Positions 6,550-13,119 are shown, counted from the stretch's first letter. The stretch is DNA of 25,823 bases from a virus (IMGVR_UViG_3300042547_000289:1-25823), one strand, 5' to 3'. The notes: generated by a model not told the origin, from the letters alone. A program made the numbers and translations.

Positions 6550-6764
6550 TGGCAAATGAAATTGTAGTTAAATGGTCGTGGCACGACATCAAAGCGTGGT
6601 ACCCCGAATGGACTCAAGAACAGTGTCAGGACGCATTGGACGAAGTTGACGGGTATGTACACGAGAGAGTCGTGGAACTCGGCAACGATGTGTTACAACA
6701 ATTGGTATACGAGATCGTTGAAACCTCATGGGGCGAAGACGAAGAAACGGAGGAAACAGAATGA
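6549..6764 (+). CDS. Hypothetical acidic protein, 71 aa
   Basis: Second gene of the module, starting within the previous stop (TGATG). Trp-rich N-terminal part (VKWSWHDIKAWYPEWTQEQ), a central helix, and a very acidic tail (WGEDEETEETE). No recognisable family. Its stop overlaps the start of the next gene (ATGA at 6761-6764). Confidence 0.8.
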   Translation: MANEIVVKWSWHDIKAWYPEWTQEQCQDALDEVDGYVHERVVELGNDVLQQLVYEIVETSWGEDEETEETE

Positions 6765-7048
6765 GCAATATCGGAACACCAGTAGGTGCATGGGCAATCA
6801 TCCAGTGGTATGACTCAGGCATTGAGGACGAGCGTTACTTCTCGTTTGGCACATGGGATAACAATGCATGGAACGGCGAGTTTGACTCGCTGGGCAACCG
6901 TGACGATGAGGTCTTCTTCTACTGTGAAGACGGCGAGGAGCAACTCAAGACGCTCATCGGCAACAGCGGTGAGGACTTTGTGGTCTTGTCGTATGACATT
7001 GTCTACAACACCCCACTCGTGCTTACTGACATGGAAGGTACATCCTGA
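6761..7048 (+). CDS. Hypothetical protein, 95 aa
   Basis: The frame is open from 6728, but the ATG at 6761 overlaps the upstream stop as ATGA and follows GGAGG at 6749-6753, so I choose it. The protein is rich in Trp, Tyr, Asp and Gly (MSNIGTPVGAWAIIQWYDSG...) and looks beta-rich and acidic. No family recognised. Third gene of its module; its TGA is followed at once by the next family B element. Confidence 0.75.
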   Translation: MSNIGTPVGAWAIIQWYDSGIEDERYFSFGTWDNNAWNGEFDSLGNRDDEVFFYCEDGEEQLKTLIGNSGEDFVVLSYDIVYNTPLVLTDMEGTS

Positions 7049-7054
7049 TCGGGT

Positions 7055-7163
7055 GCATCATGGCTCACGCCATGGTGCGCTCACAGCCCACAGACATTGT
7101 TTGTGGGTTGTGAGGGCACTTTGTGCCCGATAAAGTAATTAATCCCTAAGACCTGAGGAGGTC
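7055..7163 (+). promoter_or_regulatory. Family B start-associated RNA element plus SD hairpin
   Basis: P1 is GCATCATGGC/GCCATGGTGC with loop TCAC (7055-7078). P2 is CTCACAGCCCACA/TGTGGGTTGTGAG (7080-7114). P3 is GGGCAC/GTGCCC with loop TTT (7114-7128). An alternative outer stem, ATCGGG (7048-7053) with CCCGAT (7126-7131), would enclose P1 and P2 as a three-way junction and exclude P3. The SD hairpin is GACCT/AGGTC with loop GAGG (7150-7163). The ATG is at 7168. Confidence 0.7.
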
Positions 7164-7167
7164 AGTT

Positions 7168-7356
7168 ATGAGCAAGTGGATAGTAAGAGTTAACGAAACC
7201 ATTGACTATGGGTACGAGGTAGAAGCGACATCCGAGGCAGACGCCTTTGAAAAGTTCTATCGCCTTGATGGTGACCAATTAGAAGTTGCGCTCAAATGGA
7301 AAGAAAGTTTGGGCTTTGAAGCACCATGGACAGCCAACGAAACGGAGGGTAAGTAA
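7168..7356 (+). CDS. Hypothetical protein, 62 aa
   Basis: First of a four-gene coupled module. The protein reads as beta strand, strand, helix (MSKWIVRVNETIDYGYEVEA, then TSEADAFEKFYRL). This resembles the many small phage proteins of the 'xYxVxAxSxxxAxE' kind, whose role is unknown. Its TAA shares one base with the next ATG (TAATG). Confidence 0.75.
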   Translation: MSKWIVRVNETIDYGYEVEATSEADAFEKFYRLDGDQLEVALKWKESLGFEAPWTANETEGK

Positions 7357-7634
7357 TGGGAAGCATGAATGCACTAGGAATGAATGAGGCTGTCGTGGAC
7401 GGTCTCATTGAACTACGACAGGCGCTCTCGTGGCACCTGACATCCAATCACTATCCATCCGTGCCTTTGAGCATGCTGGATGCTTGCGTATTAGCAATTG
7501 AGTACCTGAACGAGGAAGACGCCGATGCCAACATCACACTGCCTGAGGGCGTGCTGTGGCGTGGTCAGGCTGTCGCTCCTGCGTGGGCAGTTGTTGATGC
7601 GTACCATCTTGAGTCATTCTTGGAGGAGAACTGA
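7356..7634 (+). CDS. Hypothetical protein, 92 aa
   Basis: Second gene of the module; starts inside the upstream stop (TAATG) with GGAGG at 7346-7350. Mostly helical, with no Cys or membrane segment. An in-frame second ATG lies four codons on, so a slightly shorter product is possible. No family recognised. Its TGA overlaps the next ATG (TGATG). Confidence 0.75.
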   Translation: MGSMNALGMNEAVVDGLIELRQALSWHLTSNHYPSVPLSMLDACVLAIEYLNEEDADANITLPEGVLWRGQAVAPAWAVVDAYHLESFLEEN

Positions 7635-7834
7635 TGCAGAGCGTAGAGCAGTATTTCAAGAGCGAGGGAGAGATCCCAACAGCAGTGATCATGTGTCAGC
7701 ACGACTTCCGTCCAGCATCTGACTTACCTTCGGATGTATGGAGGTGTGTCAAATGCGCTGAGAACGGTTGGGACAGCCAGCAGACTCAGTTCGCTCCATG
7801 CAATGGCAACTGCCGTTGTGGGGGCGAGCAATGA
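7634..7834 (+). CDS. Small putative zinc-binding protein, 66 aa
   Basis: Third gene of the module, coupled by TGATG. Contains C-x-H (CQH) about residue 21, WRC-x2-C (WRCVKCAENGW) and a Cys-rich C-terminus (CNGNCRCGGEQ). This is the pattern of a small zinc finger or knuckle found in many phage proteins. Nucleic-acid or protein binding is plausible; no specific function can be given. Its stop overlaps the next start (ATGA). Confidence 0.7.
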   Translation: MQSVEQYFKSEGEIPTAVIMCQHDFRPASDLPSDVWRCVKCAENGWDSQQTQFAPCNGNCRCGGEQ

Positions 7835-8076
7835 GCGGTTATCCAGTAGTGCGCAGGGATTTGGTGGAGGCGGATCTTTTGATCCCCTCCGTCAATACCA
7901 ACGAGTACTACGGTACCGAAGACATCATCAAACTTAAGTACATTGGCAATGTCAATGAGCAATTTGAAGATGACTTCTCGGGAGGATATGTCAAGTTCCG
8001 TGACCCGAGAGGACACTTTGTGTTTCTCTACAGCATTGACCTAGATTGGATTGAAACATCGTTAAACGAGTCCTGA
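7831..8076 (+). CDS. Hypothetical protein, 81 aa
   Basis: The frame opens at 7768, but the ATG at 7831 overlaps the preceding TGA as ATGA, the usual junction here, and gives MSGYPVVRRDLVEADLLIPS. Residues about 25-75 look beta-rich with many aromatic and acidic positions. No family recognised. Last gene of the module; the next RNA element starts 20 bases after its stop. Confidence 0.7.
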   Translation: MSGYPVVRRDLVEADLLIPSVNTNEYYGTEDIIKLKYIGNVNEQFEDDFSGGYVKFRDPRGHFVFLYSIDLDWIETSLNES

Positions 8077-8096
8077 GAGGCTCGTACGAAGGGTGC

Positions 8097-8210
8097 CATC
8101 AGCCTTGGCTGGTGACATCCCGTGGGTGCTCTGCCCACTGATCGGGGTAGAGCGCCCACGGGGTGACGACACTGTGTCACACCCATGAGTTAAAGAATCT
8201 GAGGAGGTTC
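8097..8210 (+). promoter_or_regulatory. Family B start-associated RNA element plus SD hairpin
   Basis: P1 is CATCAGC/GCTGGTG with loop CTTG (8097-8114). P2 is a long 18-bp stem (8119-8136 with 8145-8162). P3 is a two-part hairpin, GGGTG/CACCC (8161-8165 with 8180-8184) enclosing GACA/TGTC (8168-8178). The SD hairpin is GAATCT/AGGTTC with loop GAGG (8195-8210), as at 3414-3429. The ATG is at 8213. This is the last element of the series in the window. Confidence 0.7.
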
Positions 8211-8212
8211 AA

Positions 8213-8545
8213 ATGAGTAATACACCAGTAGCAATGTCAGTAGATGAATGGTCTGATCTATACCTGCCCATCGTTAATCACCTTGATGCCAACGCATCGT
8301 TTGACGATGGCAACGGAGGGATCATGTTTGAAACCTACGGTGAAGAGGTGGAGTATGTCTTCGCACAGCCGAGTGCAGTCGTGTGGACATATGTAGACGG
8401 CGATGATGGAACTTACATCCTCGCTGGAAGACACTATGTGAACCGCATTGGGTATTTCATTACTGAGTACCCATGGATCACGGGTTTCAATGACAAGAAT
8501 CAAATACAAGTAAGCAGTAACGCAGAGATGGAGGCATCACAATGA
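8213..8545 (+). CDS. Hypothetical protein, 110 aa
   Basis: First of a four-gene coupled module (8213-9616). Acidic, aromatic-rich and probably beta-rich in the middle (VEYVFAQPSAVVWTYVDGDD; YILAGRHYVNRIGYFIT). No Cys cluster or membrane segment. I do not recognise a family. Its stop overlaps the next start by ATGA. Confidence 0.8.
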   Translation: MSNTPVAMSVDEWSDLYLPIVNHLDANASFDDGNGGIMFETYGEEVEYVFAQPSAVVWTYVDGDDGTYILAGRHYVNRIGYFITEYPWITGFNDKNQIQVSSNAEMEASQ

Positions 8546-9093
8546 GCGAAGATACAGAGAACAAGTGCTGTGAATGTGAGGAGTTAGTGGACGCCGAAGG
8601 TGACTTCGGTTGGAGCACCGTCAAAGAGGATTACCTCTGCTGGGGTTGCTACGAGTCCGACACGAATCATGCTTCAACCGTGCAGATCGTGGACGATGGT
8701 GCAGTACTCAAGTACTACATCGGAGACCACATTCGCATGGACGAGTATGGAGATGACATGTTCCGTACCAACATCACGATCAACCGTGAGTACATCCATT
8801 CCAGTGGCTGGCGTGGGCACTACGAGACCACCATTGAAGGCTGGACAGACGTCATGACTGGCTGGACAACAGGTGGCTGGGATGATCCGATTGCACAGCG
8901 TAAGCAGACATTCAACCAGTGGGCAGAGTCATTGGTGACAGGTGAACTGGTACCGCCAGTGCCTGTAGCCATCGTGGCTGACCCTACGAGCAATGTGTTC
9001 AGCATGGGCATCTCGGTGCTCACACCTGATCCAATCAAACTCAAGGAATGGATCAACGGAGACTTTGACGAACTCTACGGAGCGCTGTCATGA
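8542..9093 (+). CDS. Hypothetical protein with N-terminal zinc ribbon, 183 aa
   Basis: Residues 9-37 hold two Cys pairs (KCCECEELV and LCWGCYESD), a likely zinc ribbon. The rest is a folded acidic region rich in Trp and Gly (WRGHYETTIEGWTD, then WTTGGWDD). The C-terminal part (about 140-183) resembles a small alpha/beta unit with no known match. Coupled to both neighbours by ATGA. The zinc ribbon suggests a role with nucleic acid or a protein partner, but nothing more can be said. Confidence 0.75.
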   Translation: MSEDTENKCCECEELVDAEGDFGWSTVKEDYLCWGCYESDTNHASTVQIVDDGAVLKYYIGDHIRMDEYGDDMFRTNITINREYIHSSGWRGHYETTIEGWTDVMTGWTTGGWDDPIAQRKQTFNQWAESLVTGELVPPVPVAIVADPTSNVFSMGISVLTPDPIKLKEWINGDFDELYGALS

Positions 9094-9326
9094 GTCGGAA
9101 CTGGGCACCATGGGATGAAATACACGAAGAATGCACATTCTTCTGTGAGGACGGGTGCGGTCGTGAGTGGGTAGAGACAGCGCAACTGTTCCCTGATGAT
9201 GAAACGGCTGAAGCCACATGTACTTGTGGCAAGGAAGTAACTACATCAACCCTGTACGCCGTTTACAGAGACAGAGCATCGTTTGATGCTGAATACATAT
9301 CCAAAGGAATGAGAGGAATACTGTGA
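9090..9326 (+). CDS. Small zinc-ribbon-like protein, 78 aa
   Basis: Two Cys groups, FFCEDGCG (about 18-25) and TCTCGKEV (about 43-50), are spaced as in a zinc ribbon. No other domain. The start overlaps the previous stop (ATGA), and its own stop overlaps the GTG start of the LysM gene (GTGA). Confidence 0.75.
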   Translation: MSRNWAPWDEIHEECTFFCEDGCGREWVETAQLFPDDETAEATCTCGKEVTTSTLYAVYRDRASFDAEYISKGMRGIL

Positions 9327-9616
9327 ATACAAAAGATTACACAAGGCAAAACAACATCGTGAAACGCACCTTTCTTACTGTGTTAGCAGTAGGTGGGGCG
9401 TTGTTTCTCGTGTGGGCTGTGCGTGACTACAACAAGCGCATGACCACCTATTCATGTGACACGGCACCAGTGACTGTCTACAGGGGTGACACCTTGTGGC
9501 AGATCGCTCGCCAGCACTGTTGGGGCAACCTGTCCGTGGCTGTAGACGATCTCGTAGAGGAGTACGGGACGAACCTTCAGATTGGACAGACCATTTACCT
9601 GAAGAGCAATTCATAA
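9323..9616 (+). CDS. Membrane-anchored LysM domain protein
   Basis: Starts at GTG 9323, overlapping the upstream stop as GTGA. The N-terminus is basic, then residues about 16-33 (TFLTVLAVGGALFLVWAV) form one transmembrane segment. Residues about 51-94 match a LysM module (VYRGDTLWQIARQHC ... LQIGQTIYLK), with the usual GDTLW start and the NLQIGQ-x-IYL ending. LysM binds peptidoglycan, so the domain probably faces the cell wall. A role in lysis, superinfection exclusion or surface change is inference. Two Cys (C45, C66) could form a disulfide outside the membrane. Confidence 0.85.
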   Translation: MNTKDYTRQNNIVKRTFLTVLAVGGALFLVWAVRDYNKRMTTYSCDTAPVTVYRGDTLWQIARQHCWGNLSVAVDDLVEEYGTNLQIGQTIYLKSNS

Positions 9617-9642
9617 ATTAATTAATTAGAAGTTGCAATGAG

Positions 9643-9676
9643 TACCCCCACGGGGGTAGTTTTATCCCCGTGGTAC
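9643..9676 (+). terminator. Mutually exclusive hairpins (terminator/anti-terminator-like)
   Basis: Hairpin I is TACCCC/GGGGTA with loop CACG (9643-9658), followed by GTTTTAT, which looks like an intrinsic terminator after the LysM gene. Hairpin II is CCACGGGG (9648-9655) with CCCCGTGG (9666-9673), an 8-bp perfect stem using the same bases. Only one can form at a time. It marks the end of the modular series and lies 38 bases before the DUF932 gene, whose SD (AAGGAG, 9701-9706) is ordinary. Confidence 0.6.
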
Positions 9677-9713
9677 AAACAACCAAACAATTCAAACGAC
9701 AAGGAGAAATATC

Positions 9714-10733
9714 ATGAGTAAGGAAACCAGCCAGTGGCTTAACCAAAATGTATTGGTGGGCTTTACATCTAAGCGTGGAAACGCATGGCACTACAAGGCA
9801 ACCGATCAGGGAACCGAGCCAAACCATTACGAGCAGGCAATCCCTGTAGAGGATGTCCAGCGCCGTCTGTTTCACTGGAAGGCTGTTGAAGCGCCAGTGT
9901 TCGTGCAGGTGCCTGACATCTCGGGAGTCAAGTACATCCAGCAAGACGACCGCAAGGCTGTTGTGCGTGATGACACCTTTGAGACTCTCGGTCTCTTCAA
10001 GGACTCATACCAAATCCACCAGTACCAAGAATGGTTGCTGGGAACCGTTGCCAATGTCATTGATGACAGCAACCTTCAGATCGGTTCTGCGGGTCTGTTG
10101 CGCAATGGCGGCGTTGCTTGGGTCAGCATTGAAATGCCTGAAACAATCAGCACTAAGGCTGGCTTTGAGTTCCGCCCGCACCTGCTCGCAACCACGAGCC
10201 ACAACGGCACGCTTGCCACTACCTTCAAACGAGTGGTGACCGCAGTGGTCTGTGACAACACACTCGCTGGAGCGCTCGGTGAGGCTGGCAGTGAGTTCAA
10301 GACACGCCACAGCAAGTACAGCAACGGACGCATCCAAGACATCCGTGATGCTCTCGGGATCATCCACACCATGGCAGACGAGGTCACTCTTGAAATTGAG
10401 CGACTCTCTTCTATCTCGGTCAGACAGTCTGAGTGGGACGCCATTGTTGATCGTCTCATCCCCGTTGGTTCCGAAGAGGCACGACCACAAGCAGTGAGCC
10501 GTGCTCAGAACAAGCAGGAAGCAATCCGCCACCTGTACAAGTACGACCCACGAGTTGCCCCATGGATGGGAACTGGTCTCGGAGTGTTGCAGGCATTCAA
10601 CACCTACCAGCACCACCTCAGTGGCAAGGATGACAGCCGTGTTGAGCGCAATGCTCTCAACGCACTCAACGGGAAGACAGATGACTTTGATCGTCAAGTC
10701 CTCCGCATCTTGGGTGATGTGGTTCTTGTATGA
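9714..10733 (+). CDS. DUF932 (phage/plasmid-like, TIGR03299 type) protein
   Basis: 339 residues matching the DUF932 family found in phages and plasmids. The most typical stretch is residues about 152-187 (EFRPHLLATTSHNGTLAT, then FKRVVTAVVCDNTLAGAL). The C-terminal half is helical. The family is often found beside recombination or anti-restriction genes, but its activity is not known. AAGGAG eight bases upstream sets the ATG. There is no GAGG-loop hairpin here, unlike the genes before it. The stop overlaps the start of a WhiB gene (ATGA), so the two are probably co-translated. Confidence 0.9.
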   Translation: MSKETSQWLNQNVLVGFTSKRGNAWHYKATDQGTEPNHYEQAIPVEDVQRRLFHWKAVEAPVFVQVPDISGVKYIQQDDRKAVVRDDTFETLGLFKDSYQIHQYQEWLLGTVANVIDDSNLQIGSAGLLRNGGVAWVSIEMPETISTKAGFEFRPHLLATTSHNGTLATTFKRVVTAVVCDNTLAGALGEAGSEFKTRHSKYSNGRIQDIRDALGIIHTMADEVTLEIERLSSISVRQSEWDAIVDRLIPVGSEEARPQAVSRAQNKQEAIRHLYKYDPRVAPWMGTGLGVLQAFNTYQHHLSGKDDSRVERNALNALNGKTDDFDRQVLRILGDVVLV

Positions 10734-11113
10734 GTGACACTCTTGAGACGGGGGAGCAATCCCCCGTCACTGAGTACAGTTATTGGGAGATGGTAGAGCC
10801 TCTTCCATTCCCTGATCTGTATTCAACATGGCGTGAGCAATCACTATGCAAAGACAAGGGAGAACTCTTCTTTGTACCTACCTACCGTGGCGTTAATGTG
10901 AAGTGGCTTCATCAGCGCAAGAAGCGTGCAATGAAGATATGCGCCGATTGCCCTGTCCAGTATGAGTGCCTGCGTTATGCAGTACTTAATGACATGCGAC
11001 ATGGAATATGGGGAGGCAAAGATATGCAGTCCCTTAAGAAAGAAGAGCGTGTAGTTATCACCAAGCGCATAGAGCGCATAGAAATAAAGTCAGCCAAGGC
11101 TGTCAATAAGTGA
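10730..11113 (+). CDS. WhiB-family [4Fe-4S] transcription regulator
   Basis: Contains the four cluster-binding Cys of WhiB proteins (C40, C71, C74, C80; CADCPVQYEC) and the G[I/V/L]WGG turn (GIWGG, 92-96), followed by a basic C-terminal tail (KKEERVVITKRIERIEIKSA). WhiB proteins are restricted to actinobacteria and their phages; they bind sigma factor region 4 and change host transcription or block superinfection. Here it follows the DUF932 gene by ATGA overlap. The last 24 bases overlap the 3' end of the convergent glycosyltransferase gene. Confidence 0.93.
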   Translation: MSDTLETGEQSPVTEYSYWEMVEPLPFPDLYSTWREQSLCKDKGELFFVPTYRGVNVKWLHQRKKRAMKICADCPVQYECLRYAVLNDMRHGIWGGKDMQSLKKEERVVITKRIERIEIKSAKAVNK

Positions 11114-12163
11114 CTTGAGGCGGTGGGCACCAATAGGAATATTGCGTGCCCACACCGCTTCCCTCAGAGCCTCTCCCTCATCTGCTCGCCTGACAGGATC
11201 CCGAAGATCTTTCAGATGCTTGAGCCACTGCGATGGTTTACTCGCAGTCCTACCAATCCCCCAAGTTTTACGCAAACCTTCATAAGAAGATAGAGATGAA
11301 CCAATCCATGGAATACCTGATGAGGAGTACTCCAGTAATTTAATATCACTTTTAGCATGGTTGAATGGAGTGTCTCGCAGTGGTGCTAGTCCGATGTCCA
11401 TGGTGAGCAATGACGGATATTGTGTAGCGTCCACAGCATTGAGCACGGTTACTTGATCATCATGAAGACCTAGTTTGCTGGCGACAGTCTCTGCATGTGC
11501 ATAGTGTCCGCTGTGTTGAAACTTAATGTCTCCTGAAATGATTAAAGGATTGATGACACCTTTGAGAATCTCAAGATCGCCCGAGCGGTGGCTCGTGGCA
11601 CCGACCCAGCCAACCGTGGGGTGATGGCTGTCAGTGTGGGTGTGTGGTGTGAACCTCTCAACATCAACGGTGTTCTCAAGTATGTGAATGGGGCAACGCA
11701 CCCATGACTTGATACGGTCAGCGAGGTATTGAGTGGAGACTGTGATGCAGTCACTAGAAGCAAGCACATTCTTGTAATGGTTACGGTTCTCTCTAGGGTT
11801 AGTCTTTGGATGCGAGGACTTGAAAGCGTCATTGGACGGATCTAAGCCCCAGTACCAGTCGTCTAGGTCATTAATGATGATCTGTCCATTTTGACGAGCC
11901 TTGGTGATGTGTTCAGCGAGGTTGTCATGCATCAATCGTTGCATGATTAGGACATCTATGGAAATAAGGATGTCTCGGGAATCCCGAATGCAAAAGTGAT
12001 CTTTATTCCATACCAGTACGCCTATAACTACTTCAGTCCCTAGGTGCTCTAGCCATTCAATGTATTGACCGAGGCGTGCCCAACCTGAGCCACCCCAGTG
12101 TTGTTTACCATCAGCGGCTTTTTGGGCAGGTAGGTAGTCACCACTTGCCATACCTACCCTCAT
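11090..12163 (-). CDS. Glycosyltransferase, GT-B fold (GT4-like)
   Basis: 357 residues with a GT-B layout. The N-terminal part has a Gly-rich donor-side loop (HWGGSGWARLGQ, 22-33). The C-terminal lobe begins near VGWVGATSHRSGDLE (184-198) and carries the sugar-nucleotide signature (MDIGLAPLRDT then KLLEYSSSGIP, 255-284), including the Glu seen in GT4-type enzymes. It may glycosylate phage DNA, a virion protein or a host surface component; the sequence does not say which. It is the last gene of the left-going operon. The start (ATG 12163) overlaps the stop of a 49-codon gene. Confidence 0.85.
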   Translation of the reverse strand: MRVGMASGDYLPAQKAADGKQHWGGSGWARLGQYIEWLEHLGTEVVIGVLVWNKDHFCIRDSRDILISIDVLIMQRLMHDNLAEHITKARQNGQIIINDLDDWYWGLDPSNDAFKSSHPKTNPRENRNHYKNVLASSDCITVSTQYLADRIKSWVRCPIHILENTVDVERFTPHTHTDSHHPTVGWVGATSHRSGDLEILKGVINPLIISGDIKFQHSGHYAHAETVASKLGLHDDQVTVLNAVDATQYPSLLTMDIGLAPLRDTPFNHAKSDIKLLEYSSSGIPWIGSSLSSYEGLRKTWGIGRTASKPSQWLKHLKDLRDPVRRADEGEALREAVWARNIPIGAHRLKSLIDSLG

Positions 12164-12309
12164 GTAAGTTCCTCAAACTCCACTGAACGGTTGGCTTGTT
12201 TTGGACAAGCGTGTACAGGGGGTTCCGAAGGGTTCACATACAGCACCAGCACCTGTCCGCAACCAGAACAAGAGTACCTGCGCTTAGTCTTTTGACGCTC
12301 TTCACTCAT
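12160..12309 (-). CDS. Very small zinc-ribbon protein, 49 aa
   Basis: Start ATG at 12309-12307 overlaps the stop of the HTH gene (ATGA), and its TGA overlaps the ATG of the glycosyltransferase. The product begins MSEERQKTKRRYSCSGCGQV and contains CSGC with a later Cys (HACPKQ), half a zinc ribbon plus a basic N-terminus. Double translational coupling makes it a credible gene despite its length. Function unknown. Confidence 0.75.
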   Translation of the reverse strand: MSEERQKTKRRYSCSGCGQVLVLYVNPSEPPVHACPKQANRSVEFEELT

Positions 12310-12515
12310 GCCTGTGGAACCTTCCAAGGACGCCATTCTGCTAGGAATGCGTTGATTTCACGAAGATCCCAAATAGGGGTAGAGGCTAGATGCGTGATTG
12401 GCTGTGGAAACTTCTTTTGTTTGCGTAGGGCGTGTATGCGTTGTTTGCTCACGCCAAGAACTACCGCAATCTCACTAGTTCCTGCTAAGTGCTCGGGTTG
12501 TAGTTGGTTTGTCAT
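12306..12515 (-). CDS. Excisionase/AlpA-like helix-turn-helix protein
   Basis: 69 residues. Residues about 11-40 form a winged helix-turn-helix of the MerR/AlpA/excisionase kind (AGTSEIAVVLGVSKQRIHAL), followed by KQKKFPQPI and a Trp-Asp strand (IWDLREINAFLAEW), the usual layout of HTH_17 proteins. Such proteins bind DNA as transcription regulators or recombination directionality factors. No integrase gene is visible nearby, so a regulatory role is at least as likely. It is coupled by ATGA to the next gene. Confidence 0.85.
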   Translation of the reverse strand: MTNQLQPEHLAGTSEIAVVLGVSKQRIHALRKQKKFPQPITHLASTPIWDLREINAFLAEWRPWKVPQA

Positions 12516-12547
12516 GTGTACATCTTACCTTTTGTTTGTTGGGCTGT

Positions 12548-13051
12548 CTACAATCGCCAGTGCCCTAAACCACCGTTGTCATACAAGTATCTTGCGACCG
12601 AAAGGTTGCAATCAACATTAAATAATCCTTTTATGTCGGTACCACAGATGTTGCGGGTGACTGTCTTCCACGAAGAATTGACTTGAACCAAGCCTAGGTC
12701 TTGTGAGCCGTTCCTGTTGAGGGTGGTGTTATGTGCTTGTGGGTTGCACCTGCTCTCACGCCATGAGATGTAGGAGAAGGCAACTACGGGCAAGCCGTAT
12801 TCCCTAAACTTAGCCTCCCACTTAGGGCATCGCTTTGTTGTGTCTTTAGGGATCCCTGCTGGGATCTTTACTTCCTGCACAACCTCAGGAATTGCTTCTA
12901 GATACGTAAGTTGTCTTATTGGTAATACTTCAATGTTTTCTGCTGGAATGTTTACTACTTCGGATTGCTGTTCTTCTGAAGTAAATCCAAACACAAAACT
13001 AACAAGTGATGTGATGGCTACTCCAACGAGTAATAGCGGGCGATCTAACAA
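12548..13051 (-). CDS. Membrane-anchored lysozyme-like (lytic transglycosylase/Rpf-type) protein
   Basis: I place the start at TTG 13051, six bases after AAGGAG (13063-13058). A GTG at 13090 would give 13 more residues but lies inside the terminator stem after the WhiB gene. The 167-residue product has an N-terminal transmembrane or signal segment (LLLVGVAITSLVSFVFGF). A linker follows, then a lysozyme-like domain with catalytic Glu (ISWRESRCNP; E99), the SLT-type SQDLGLVQVNSSW, and four Cys in the domain (CPKW, SRCNP, NICG, VDCNL). It should cut peptidoglycan outside the membrane and could aid lysis or wall remodelling. Confidence 0.8.
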   Translation of the reverse strand: MLDRPLLLVGVAITSLVSFVFGFTSEEQQSEVVNIPAENIEVLPIRQLTYLEAIPEVVQEVKIPAGIPKDTTKRCPKWEAKFREYGLPVVAFSYISWRESRCNPQAHNTTLNRNGSQDLGLVQVNSSWKTVTRNICGTDIKGLFNVDCNLSVARYLYDNGGLGHWRL

Positions 13052-13077
13052 TCGTCTCTCCTTGATAGGCGGATAAA

Positions 13078-13119
13078 GCAAAACGCCCACAGGATTCTGT
13101 GAAGAACACTATGGGCGTT
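13078..13119 (-). terminator. Intrinsic terminator downstream of WhiB gene
   Basis: On the minus strand AACGCCCA (13119-13112) pairs with TGGGCGTT (13089-13082). A nested CACAG/CTGTG hairpin with loop AATC lies in the loop region, and the stem is followed by TTTGCTTTA. It comes 20 bases after the WhiB stop and just before the SD of the transglycosylase gene. It probably reduces read-through between them. Confidence 0.65.

Noticed and set aside
264-8210. Repeated hairpin blocks as a CRISPR array or mobile repeats
   Set aside because: Spacing is irregular (hundreds of bases with genes between) and sequence identity is limited to structural cores; they sit only before genes. They are regulatory-type elements, not CRISPR repeats or insertion sequences.
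9628-9660. Promoter for the DUF932 gene (TTGCAA with a TA-rich region)
   Set aside because: The boxes are weak, the spacing is not optimal and the region is better explained by the hairpin pair.
10005-10697. 230-codon frame on the minus strand inside the DUF932 gene
   Set aside because: It is antisense to a well-supported gene, has no SD and encodes no recognisable domain; a codon-bias shadow.
12306-12515. Excisionase of an integrated prophage with att sites
   Set aside because: No integrase gene or direct repeat suitable as an attachment core is visible in the window.
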